This document shows, in pieces, positions 56,542-64,000 of a stretch of 64,000 bases of DNA (its first letter is position 1; every line of letters begins with the position of its first letter). The stretch is from NCBI RefSeq assembly GCF_002575655.3, contig NC_053039.3, positions 240,042,622-240,106,621 on the forward strand, in the 5' to 3' direction. The notes below the pieces were generated by a model that worked only from the letters and a program-made list of their open reading frames with translations, did not search any database and was not told where the DNA came from. A program made the position numbers and the translations under genes. The DNA comes from Aegilops tauschii subsp. strangulata (taxonomy: Eukaryota; Streptophyta; Magnoliopsida; Poales; Poaceae).

Positions 56542-58189
56542 GCGCGAGGAGCTGGTGGGCTCCCGAGGTCAGGCCGCAAGCTGGGGCCCCTGAGGGGGGT
56601 GCTAGAAGAAGCTCCTCCTGAGGTGATGCTGGTCCCGCAGCGGGGGTGCTGCCGATGGCTTGAAAAGCCGTCCCTCAAAGACGCCAGGCTCCTGTGGTAG
56701 TCGCCGAGATGCCCTCTTGGCGATGTCGTCCGCCTCTTGTTCGTGCCGCGTGGCACGTGCTTCAGTTCCAAGCCCAAGATCATTTCTCGATTTTGCGTAC
56801 CTCCTCGAGGTCCTCCATGTGCTCGTCCTTTGGCTTGTACGCTTTGTTGAAGAAGTTGACGAGGAGCTGGGAGTCGCCCGTGATGGTGAGGCGCCTCACC
56901 CCCAAAGTTGTTGCAGCATTGAGGCCGGTGATCAGGCCTTCGTATTCTGCGATGTTGTTGGAGACCTTCTCGCCTTATTGGAAGCAGAGCTGCACGACGT
57001 AGTAGAGCTTGTCCTGGGAGGGCGAGATGAGCACGGATCCAGCCCCCGCGCCCTTACGCGCGAATGCACCTTCGAAGTACATGACCCATCCATCTGGTGC
57101 TTTGCTTCCAGGCAAGAGGGAACGGTCCTCACCCACTTCTTGGTCGTGGGTGTCAGTCCACTCCGCCAGGAAATCGGTGAGGGCCACACCATTGATGATC
57201 CTGGTGGTGCTGAATTCCAACTGGAATGCCTGCAGCTCAATGTTCCATTCGGCGACCCTTCCTACGGCATTAGGGCTCCGGAGCACCCTCTCTAGGGGGT
57301 AAGCTGAGACAACTTTGATGGGGTGGCCTTGGAAGTAGTGGCGTAGCTTTCGGGAGGCAATGAGGAGCGCGAGCAGCAGCTTCTGTGGCATGGGGTAGCA
57401 TGCCCGTGCATCACGCAACACCGTGCTGACGAAGTACACCGAGTGTTCGATGAAGGTGGAGGCATTGGCGTGGATTCGTTCCTCCCGAGGCTGGGGGGCC
57501 TCAGGGGCCTTGTCATCCGTTGGGGCTGCCACGGCCTCGTGGGCGCCATCATCAGGAGCCTCGCCGACCGATGGGGCTGCCGAGGCCTCAGGAGTTCCAT
57601 CCTGAGGCCGCGGCGCCTCAACCGGGCGCGAGGTGCTGCCCCGCGAGCCCTTGATTGGGTGCTCCTCGCGGACCGCCACCAGTGCTGCGCTGGCAGAGTG
57701 AGGCGTGGCGGCCAGGTAGAGCGGCTCTACCATCACCGGTGAGCTAGTGAGGTACTTCTTGATGTCTTGGAAGGCTGCGTCAGCCTCCGGAGTCCACTCG
57801 AATTGGCCCTTCTTTTTCATCAGCTTGGAGAAAGGGAGGGCGCGCTCCCCCAACTTGGAGATGAAGCGCCCGAGCAAAGTTACATAGCCCGCCAGCTTCT
57901 GCATCTCCTTGAGGGTTTGCGGAGGGCTCATCCTTTCTATGGCCTTGACTTTCTCTGGGTTGGCCTCAATCCCTCTGTGCGACACCAGGAAGCCTAGCAG
58001 CTTGCCAGACGGGACGCTGAACACACATTTCTCTGGGTTGAGACGTAGGTTTACCATGCGCAGGCTAGCGAAAGTCTCCTCCAGATCATCGATAAGTGTT
58101 CTCACCACCCGAGATTTCACCACCATGTCATCGATGTATGCCTCGGCGTTCCTCCCGAGCTGCTGGCCCAAGGCGATGTGCATTAGCCG
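56542..58189 (-). pseudogene. T3 reverse transcriptase palm/thumb and RNase H
   Basis: From 58183 on the minus strand: the catalytic YIDDM box (AYIDDMVVKSR), LGFLVSHRGIEANPEKV, the connection domain, an inserted Pro/Ala/Glu-rich stretch (PVEAPRPQDGTPEAS) inside the RNase H region, and RNase H residues. TAA near 56975 (LCFQ-stop-GEKVSNN) interrupts RNase H, and a further stop lies near 56785. Few lesions overall. Confidence 0.85.
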
Positions 58190-59144
58190 CTAGAAGGTTG
58201 CTCCCGCATTGCGCAGCCCAAACAACATGCAGGTGTAGCATTTCACCACGCACGGGGTCAAAAAGGCCGTCTTCTCAACATCTAGCACCGCCATCTTGAT
58301 TTGATGATAGCCCGAGAAGGCGTCCAGGAAGCACAGCAAGTCGCACTCCATGGTGGAGTCGATGATCTGATCAATGCGTGGAAGAGGGAAAGGGTCCTGA
58401 GGACATGCCTTCTTGAGGTTGGTGAAATCGACGCACATGCGCTCCTTGCCTCCTTTATTGGGGACGATGACCGGGTTCGCGAGCCAATCTGGGTGCCGCA
58501 CTTCCCGAATGACTACGGCCTCTTGCAGCTTGCGGGTCTCCTGGACGATGAATGACTGCTTCTCCGGGGCTTGCCTCCGCACCTTCTGCTTTACAGGGCG
58601 TGCGTTGGGGCACACTATCAGGTGGTGCTCGATTACCCCACGGGGGACCCCGATCAGGTCCGCCTCCTCCCATGCAAACACGTCCTTGTTCGCACGGAGG
58701 AAGCTGACCAGCGCCTCCTCTTGGTCTGGAGGGAGGCCGGCGCCTATGTTGAAAGTAGAGCCCGACCCCTCGTCTTCATCTACCGGTACCTGCTTCGTTT
58801 CGTCCCGATCTTGAGAGAACAGGTGCTTCTTCGCTGGTGCAGCCCCTGGGCCCTCTGGGGCTCCCTCCCCGCTTGGCCGCATGGACGGCGCGGCCCTGAA
58901 GGCAAGCTTGAGGGCCAAGAGTGCATCCTTGGTGTCACCCGCCACTGTGAGGACGCCGCTGCTTCCTGGTATCTTCATGAGGTTGTAGCCAGGATGGGTT
59001 GCCACCATGAACTTGGCCAAGACGGGGTATCCAAGAATGGTGTTGTACGGAAGGCCTATGTTGGCGATGTCGAAGTCGATGAGCTCGGTGCGGTAGTTGT
59101 CGTGGGTGCCGAAGGTGAGAGAGAGGCGGATCTGCCCAAGGGGC
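58190..59144 (-). pseudogene. T3 protease end and reverse transcriptase fingers
   Basis: 59020-58190 is open on the minus strand: the protease C-terminal part (KFMVATHPGYNLMKIPG), a linker, RT motifs (RMCVDFTNLKKACPQDPFPLP, LLCFLDAFSGYHQI with catalytic Asp) and LFGLRNAGATF. It stops at TAG 58189-58187, where a Gln codon is usual. A frameshift near 59140 separates it from the gag-protease frame. Confidence 0.85.
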
Positions 59145-59844
59145 TGGTGGAGCCGTCCACGACCCCGAAGAAAGGCTTCGTGGGGTGGAGCCGGCCGTGG
59201 GGCACAAGAAGCATGTCGAATGCTTCCATGGGGAGGACGCTGAGGTCGGCGCCGCCGTCGATGAGGGTCCTGGTGACCGCTACGTTACAAATAGTGGGGG
59301 TGGAGAGCATCGGGAGCGCACCGGCACGGGCCGTGGCAACGGGGTGGTCCCTTGAGTCGAAGGTGAGGTCGGCCTTAGGCGCCACCCATCCTGTAGGAGC
59401 TCTTCGCTGCACGTGGGCGGCACCCATCTGGCGGAAGAACTGCTTCACGTGGCGGTCTAAAGCCGGCACCTGAGAGCCGCCAAGGAAGGCCGCAATGGCA
59501 TGGGGCGCTGGCGCCGCGAAGCGCGCGATGAAGAGTCCGCGCAACTCCTCCCAGGCAGCCACTGAGGACTCCGGCAAGCCCAAGAGCCAGGAGCGTGGCA
59601 CACCCGTAAGGGACATGGGTAGCCAATTCGCCATGGCCTTGTCGTCGCCACCGGCCACCCAAAAAGCCTCCTTGTACGCCTGGAGGAATCTTGCCAGATC
59701 CGCTGCGCCGTCGTATCGAGGTGGCGGCTCTGACCTGAACTTGGGTGGCCACTGTACTCGCCGCAAGGCAGGGGTGAAGGCCCAGAGGCCCGTGGCGCCT
59801 CTGAACACACTCGGCGGTCCGGTCGGCGGAGCGGCTCCCGCCAT
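59056..59844 (-). pseudogene. gag: T3 truncated gag fused to protease
   Basis: ATG at 59844-59842 (MAGAAPPTGPPSVF). The capsid half is present (PPKFRSEPPPRYDGAADLARF, AWEELRGLFIARF). It then jumps directly to PHAIAAFLGGSQVP, which in T1 lies some 230 residues further on. The second half of Gag, including the zinc motif and basic RNA-binding tail, is deleted. The protease follows in frame (LIDGGADLSVLP) and reads a His codon where T1/T2 have the amber codon. The frame is lost near 59140. Confidence 0.82.
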
Positions 59845-59900
59845 GAGAACCGAACGGCGCGGGCAGGGTACAGACGACAAAGAGGTGAGTCTCCGACGCT

Positions 59901-59919
59901 CCCTACCTGGCGCGCCAAA
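59901..59919 (-). other. T3 primer binding site
   Basis: Minus-strand TTTGGCGCGCCAGGTAGGG after the 5' LTR, identical to T1 and T2. Confidence 0.7.
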
Positions 59920-60808
59920 TGTCGGATTCGGGGCTTCGCAGACCCAAGATAGATTTGAACTCTGGGGGCCTGCAAAGAACTCAACCTCCCAGTCTGCCAA
60001 CCCGTCGATCTCACGGCCTAGCTCGATGAACTGGAAGGAAAGGGGACAAGGCAATTTACCCAGGTTCGGGCCACCTTGTGGTGTAATACCCTACTCCTTC
60101 TTTGTGGTGGATTAGCCTCGAGGTGGGCTGAGGATGAACTGGTACAGAGGGTGAACAACCTCCAGTGGTGACTTCTTGTGTTTGTGTGAGCTGGTGCAGG
60201 TGAGGATGGATGAATCATCTGTCCCCCCTATGGTGGTGGCTAGGCTATACTTATAGTGTCCTTGGTCCTCTTCCCCCAAAATGAAGGCGGGAAGGGATCC
60301 CACAATGGCCAAATTCGAAGGGAGACAACTAGTACATCTTATCCTGATGAAAGGTGGAATGCGCCTGTAAAGCTTCTGGCGGTGACGCCGCGGTGGGCTC
60401 GGCGGTGACCTCCATCCTGCCATCCTGGCAATCTTGGTCTTGTAGCATGGAAATGGAAACCTTTGATTGATGCCTCGGGACTCTGCGCCTTCGCTTGCCT
60501 CTTTTGCACCAATGAGGAATCCTGTTGTACTGCACCCGCTGGCGCCCGCCTGGCCTTGGTCGTCATGGCTTGGGTCATCCGAACCTCACGAGGTGAGGGC
60601 TCGCATAGAAATCTCCGCTCCTCAGGAGCCAGCCTAAGGAGGCTGCCCCTTCTGGAGGTCTTGGCATCATCCGCCTCGCGGGGCTTGGCCCCTCGCGAGG
60701 GTCTTACGTTGTTGGTGCTGAAGATGGGTCGTACCAGGCTGTCGATGGAGCCACGCCGTGGGCCGCAGGCAGGCAAGTCTGGGTACCCCTGTTGCCAGAA
60801 CACCGACA
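59920..60808 (-). repeat. T3 5' LTR
   Basis: 889 bp, paired with 43537-44427; both ends TGTCGG/CCGACA. Confidence 0.92.
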
Positions 60809-60813
60809 AATTT

Positions 60814-61745
60814 CTTGATGAACAACTTGCTAAAGCTAAAGAACTTGAAAATACCAAACCTGATGAAAACTATGATTCACCTATTAGGCCTAGATCTCCT
60901 AGAATTGAAATGCCTAAAGTACCCGAGGGTTATGTTATGGATGGGGAGATAGCTAGAGAATTTCTTGCCTGTAATGATAGAGATGACGTTAACTGAGAAG
61001 CTGAAAGAAAAATCTATGATGGAGAGAATGAAATATGATCCTAAGTTTGCTACCTCTCCTATCTTTGTTACTGATAAGGATTATGAATTCTCTGTTGATC
61101 CCGAGTTAATTACTCTGGTTGAATTTTATCCTTTTCATGGTTATGAAACTAAATTAGTTGTGGAACACCTTGCCAAATTAACTGATATAGCCACCCTATT
61201 TGCTCATGAGGAAATAATTCTCTACTAACATATTCTTAAGTTGTTTCCTTTCTGATTAAAGGTGATGCTAAGAAATGGTTTAATACTCTTGCTCCTGGTT
61301 GTGTGCATAATCCCCAGGATATGATATATTACTTCTCTTAAAAATATTTTCCTGCTCATAAGAAACAAGCTACCTTACATAAAATATTTAACTTTGTGCA
61401 AATGGAAGAAGAGAATCTCCATCAAGATTGGGGGAGGCTTCTCCAGTTACTTAATGCTTTGCCTGATCATCCTCTTAAGAAAAATGAAATACTTGACATC
61501 TTTTTACAATGTACAAACCGATGCTTCTAGGGACTACCTAGATAGTTGTGCTAGTTGTATTTTCATGAAACAGACTATTGGAAAGGATAAAGAATTATTG
61601 AATAATATATTGAGAAATGAAAATGGTTGGACACTTCCTTAACCACAACCTAAGCCAACTCCAAAGAAGAGAGGTATTCTATTCTTCAGTCCAGAAGATA
61701 CGCAAGAGGAAAATAAATCTATGAATACAATCATGGCGGATCTTG
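60814..61745 (+). pseudogene. gag: Host Athila-type gag, 3' piece
   Basis: Continues 43303-43536: FLDEQLAKAKELEN, EMPKVPEGYVMDGEI, EFLACNDRDDVN, then a frame change into KYDPKFATSPIFVTDKDYEF and further frame changes (KILNFVQMEEENLHQDWGR). Many stops. Similarity ends near 61745, where a Copia sequence starts. Confidence 0.78.
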
Positions 61746-62040
61746 CTGCGCTCAGCTTCTCTGGATGAAGCAAACCCTCAAGGACTATGGCATCAACAAG
61801 AAGATGGTGCACCTCTTCTGCGACAACAAAAGCGCAATCAAGATTCCCCACAACCCTATTCAGCACTCCAAGACGAAGCATATTCAGATTCGATATCATT
61901 TTCTTCGCGATCTTATGCTCAAAGAAGACATTGACATCATTCATGTCAACACTAAAGATTAGTTGGCAGATATCTTCACAAAGCCTTTGGATGAGAAGAG
62001 ATTTGGCAAGTTGCGGTGTGAGGTAAATATCTTGGAATCC
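61746..62040 (+). pseudogene. Copia RNase H C-terminal fragment
   Basis: Reads QLLWMKQTLKDYGINKKMVHLFCDNKSAIKI, then HSKTKHIQIRYHFLRDL, and after a stop (NTKD-stop) LADIFTKPLDEKRF. This is the end of a Copia polyprotein of a different lineage from the Angela-type element, possibly Maximus/SIRE-like. It has no start, and no LTR was recognised downstream. Confidence 0.8.
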
Positions 62041-62644
62041 TCAAATGTCTAGTGAATCGACACACATCCTAACGCTTACGCATTGTTGACGACCTTGATG
62101 TACAACACACAAAGTAACATATGTCTTCAATTCATGAAGATATACACTGTGTGAATATATTAACGTGGAATTTGACTTCAGAGTGCCATTACCAGTTGTG
62201 CGCCATGTCTGGGTCTAATACTTCCTATACGGTGAGTAACACCACCACCAAATTTCTTAAAGATTTTCACCTGGCGTTGCAATATCTTATAGATTTGGTT
62301 TATCTTCAACCTGACATTTATCTTCGCATTTTCAGCAACATTCTCTTATAGTTATTTCTTCAAGTTGCTTCAAGTTCCTCAGGAGCCAGCCTAAGGAGGC
62401 CGCCCCTGTCTGTGCTTATCTCTCCCACTCTCTCTAAATCTTCATATGCATTCTATTGACACGTGTCGATTGTCCTCACTGTGTCCTTGTCAGTCGAAGA
62501 ATTTGAGACCACATGTTTAAAATGATTTTCTATCCTTATCCATTTTGGATAATCACCACAGAAGCCGGAATGACTTCCCGATCAAATCGTTGTAGTGGGT
62601 TAGTGCGGTTAAGGCGTGGCAGTAAAAATTGTGTATCGTGGTTT
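62041..62644. other. Unassigned DNA after the Copia fragment
   Basis: Probably more of the same Copia 3' region. It contains a 32-bp piece of Tat LTR (62376-62407), listed separately. No gene seen. Confidence 0.5.
62376..62407 (+). repeat. Short stray piece of Tat LTR
   Basis: 32 bp matching 60619-60650 in the T3 5' LTR with one difference. It starts TCCTCAGGAGCCAGCC and ends GCCCCT. No other LTR sequence surrounds it. Confidence 0.7.
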
Positions 62645-63184
62645 TGTCACGGCAGATGCCCTAGTGAAAGGAGTTAGGTGTGAGGCCATCGCTATGGTGA
62701 TTAGCTTGATGGGGTCGAGCGGGATCAGAGACATGAGTTTACCCAGGTTCGGCCCCTCACGATCAAGATAAAAGCCTACATTCTGCTTTGTGTTGTATTG
62801 CTTGAGTATCAATTACAAGGGAGCGGATTCGCTTGACCTAGCTATCGATCAATTGTAACCTAAGTTTATCTGCCGAAGGGACTTGCCTTTATATACATAG
62901 GTCGAGGCCCTAGGCTTACAAGAGTTCGGGCCGGGTTATGTTTCGTGACCGATCTTGGCTCTAAGTCGCCTTGCCTTCTTCGGCAAGTCGCCCTGAGGCG
63001 GCTTACAATTCTGGGCCACGCACCGTCTTCTGTCCTCAGGCTTCTATCCGGCCCATCCCATAAGTCGTCTTCTTGCCTCTGCATCTTGATCACATGGGCC
63101 TGTTTAACGCCTTATAGTTAAGTCGCGAACAACCTAACCCGGCTCATCTAGGGCGGGTTACATCATGAGGTTATATCCCCAACA
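62645..63184 (-). repeat. G5 3' LTR
   Basis: 540 bp, from TGTCACGGCAGATGCCC to TATCCCCAACA on the plus strand. The element-strand TATA-like TATATAAAGG lies at about 62886-62895. The element-strand polypurine tract is the complement of TTAGGCCCCAGATTG at 63185-63199. The partner LTR lies beyond the window, so the call rests on termini, polypurine tract and TATA box. Confidence 0.7.
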
Positions 63185-63465
63185 TTAGGCCCCAGATTGA
63201 TTTGAACCTGTTCATGTCAATCTTCAATACTTCTGGTTGGCGAATCTTCTTTCATTCCTCTGAAGGCTTAACCTTGAACAACTCTTCATAACCCGCCATA
63301 AGAATAGATGACGTCACTTTTGTAAGTTCGGAAAAAATCCTCATGACGTCATAGCGGATCTTTTTATACACCCACCATTCCGAAAATCGAGGCATCCCTT
63401 TGTTGCGAAATTTATTGCGCCTCCTTGATCTTCGCGCATGTCATTCACTGTTTCCCCCTTTTCCT

Positions 63466-63473
63466 TATAAATA
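63466..63473 (+). promoter_or_regulatory. TATA box of the G5 antisense gene
   Basis: TATAAATA within TCCTTATAAATAGGCACG, 68 bp before the ATG at 63534, followed by a pyrimidine-rich leader (CTCCTCATTTTCACTTTTAC, CTTCTTCTTCTTCCTC). Confidence 0.65.
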
Positions 63474-63533
63474 GGCACGAGTGTCTCCTCATTTTCACTT
63501 TTACCCCGTTGCCTCCACTTCTTCTTCTTCCTC

Positions 63534-63665
63534 ATGATGTCCATCGCGACTAGAGCTCCGCCGTTCATGTTGACCTGCGCCAGCCATCTCACTTGAGGCC
63601 GCAAGACCACTTCGCCTGTACCGGTGTTCAGCGACACCTTCTCGCCTATTCATCTCCACAACCAG
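63534..63665 (+). pseudogene. G5 antisense gene, probable first exon
   Basis: ATG at 63534 (MMSIATRAPPFM) reaches a stop near 63594; a possible splice donor AACCAG-GTACTG lies at 63665/63666. Too short to recognise a domain. It is called because of its position and the TATA box, by analogy with G4. Confidence 0.4.
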
Positions 63666-64000
63666 GTACTGAGATCTCCTTTGTTTATATTCACATTACC
63701 TCATTGGAGTTCATAGGGTTCATCAGTGTTCATAGATGTTCATCTACTGCTCCATATAGTTTACAAGTCGATTCCTATTTTTAGATCCGGAAAAACCATA
63801 GAAATATCGCGGTAGTTAGTTTGGCATCCATCCTGTATCTTGAACAGATTGATGTTTCTTCAGAATGAATGAATAGCCTACTAGCTCTTCCGCTGCCACC
63901 CTTTAGGTTTTACCATTATTTTTCCTTTTTGAGCAGCCTGTAGATCCATAAATATAGCAATCGATTGTGAAACTTGTTTGTCCCACACTTAGCAGAATTT
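63666..64000. other. End of window inside G5
   Basis: AT-rich; nothing recognised. It may be intron of the antisense gene. Confidence 0.35.

Larger units (their letters stand above)
43537..60808 (-). mobile_element. T3: Tat-type Gypsy retrotransposon with pol, split by an Angela-like element
   Basis: Minus strand, perfect TSD AATTT (43532-43536 and 60809-60813). LTRs are 891 and 889 bp; its own length without the Copia insert is about 8.5 kb. Order on the minus strand: 5' LTR 60808-59920, primer site, truncated gag, protease, RT, RNase H, integrase (interrupted), antisense gene (plus strand), hairpin, 3' LTR. The primer site, hairpin, polypurine region and the start of the LTR (element strand) match T1/T2. 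T3 therefore belongs to a sister family that keeps pol. It inserted in the gag of the Athila-type host. Confidence 0.93.
24356..61745 (+). mobile_element. Athila-type Gypsy host element (Sabrina-like), split by T2 and T3
   Basis: The host pieces are 24356-24466, 42966-43536 and 60814-61745, on the plus strand. T2 and T3, each with perfect TSDs, interrupt it. The first piece plus 42966-43235 form its 5' LTR, ending TGTGGGTTATCA. A tRNA-Asp-type primer site follows, then gag. The pol genes and 3' LTR are absent: the gag is joined near 61745 to a Copia fragment. The left limit is uncertain by some tens of bases. The Sabrina-like label is from memory of Triticeae gag and LTR sequences. Confidence 0.75.
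62645..64000 (-). mobile_element. G5: another Gypsy element, 3' end only
   Basis: 3' LTR followed (away from the LTR) by a promoter-like region and the start of an antisense ORF on the plus strand, the same layout as in G4 and T3. The rest runs off the window. Confidence 0.6.

Noticed and set aside
62645..63184. Solo LTR
   Set aside because: A polypurine tract and antisense-gene promoter follow directly, so it is more likely the 3' LTR of an element continuing past the window.

Overview
The window is repeat-dense plant nuclear DNA, almost certainly from a Triticeae grass (wheat, Aegilops or barley group). I infer this from a Copia element whose 1.7-kb LTRs, tRNA-iMet primer site and polyprotein look like the Angela/BARE1 family, from a Gypsy gag typical of the Triticeae Athila-type (Sabrina-like) elements, from CACTA-type DNA, and from several Tat-lineage Gypsy elements nested in one another. 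Family names are from memory. The nesting and target-site duplications (TSDs) are read directly from the sequence. No intact single-copy host gene, rRNA, tRNA or CRISPR array was seen.

Layout. (1) 1-14372: the 3' part of a non-autonomous LTR element carrying a broken plant-transposon-like gene, split at 746/10071 by a complete Tat-type element T1 (747-10065, TSD CTTTG). (2) 14373-20090: the least repetitive part, with two decayed genes on opposite strands, a SINA-like E3 ligase and an F-box/DUF295 gene. (3) About 20100-24355: CACTA-like DNA with several kinds of direct repeat. (4) 24356-61745: an Athila-type Gypsy host split three ways. Its LTR holds T2 (24467-42960, minus strand, TSD CTACG), which is itself split by a pol-less Gypsy element G4 (28984-38107, TSD CCCGT). 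Its gag holds T3 (43537-60808, minus strand, TSD AATTT), which is split inside its integrase by the Angela-like Copia element (47086-55811, TSD CTCAG). (5) 61746-62644: a Copia RNase H fragment and unassigned DNA. (6) 62645-64000: the 3' LTR and adjacent internal part of another minus-strand Gypsy element, G5, which runs off the right edge.

How the parts relate. T1 and T2 are two copies of one non-autonomous family. Both have gag, a protease broken by the same amber codon, a short reverse-transcriptase stub, no integrase, and a spliced gene on the opposite strand next to the 3' LTR. T3 has a closely related LTR start, primer site and 3'-end region, and a nearly complete RT-RNase H-integrase, but it has lost the C-terminal half of Gag. 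Its antisense gene is unrelated to that of T1/T2: it encodes an AT-hook plus a B3-like domain. G4 has gag-protease, no pol, and a multi-exon antisense gene. The antisense genes of T3, G4 and G5 each have a TATA box and a pyrimidine-rich leader about 70-120 bp before the ATG. These swappable antisense gene cassettes are the most interesting content of the window.
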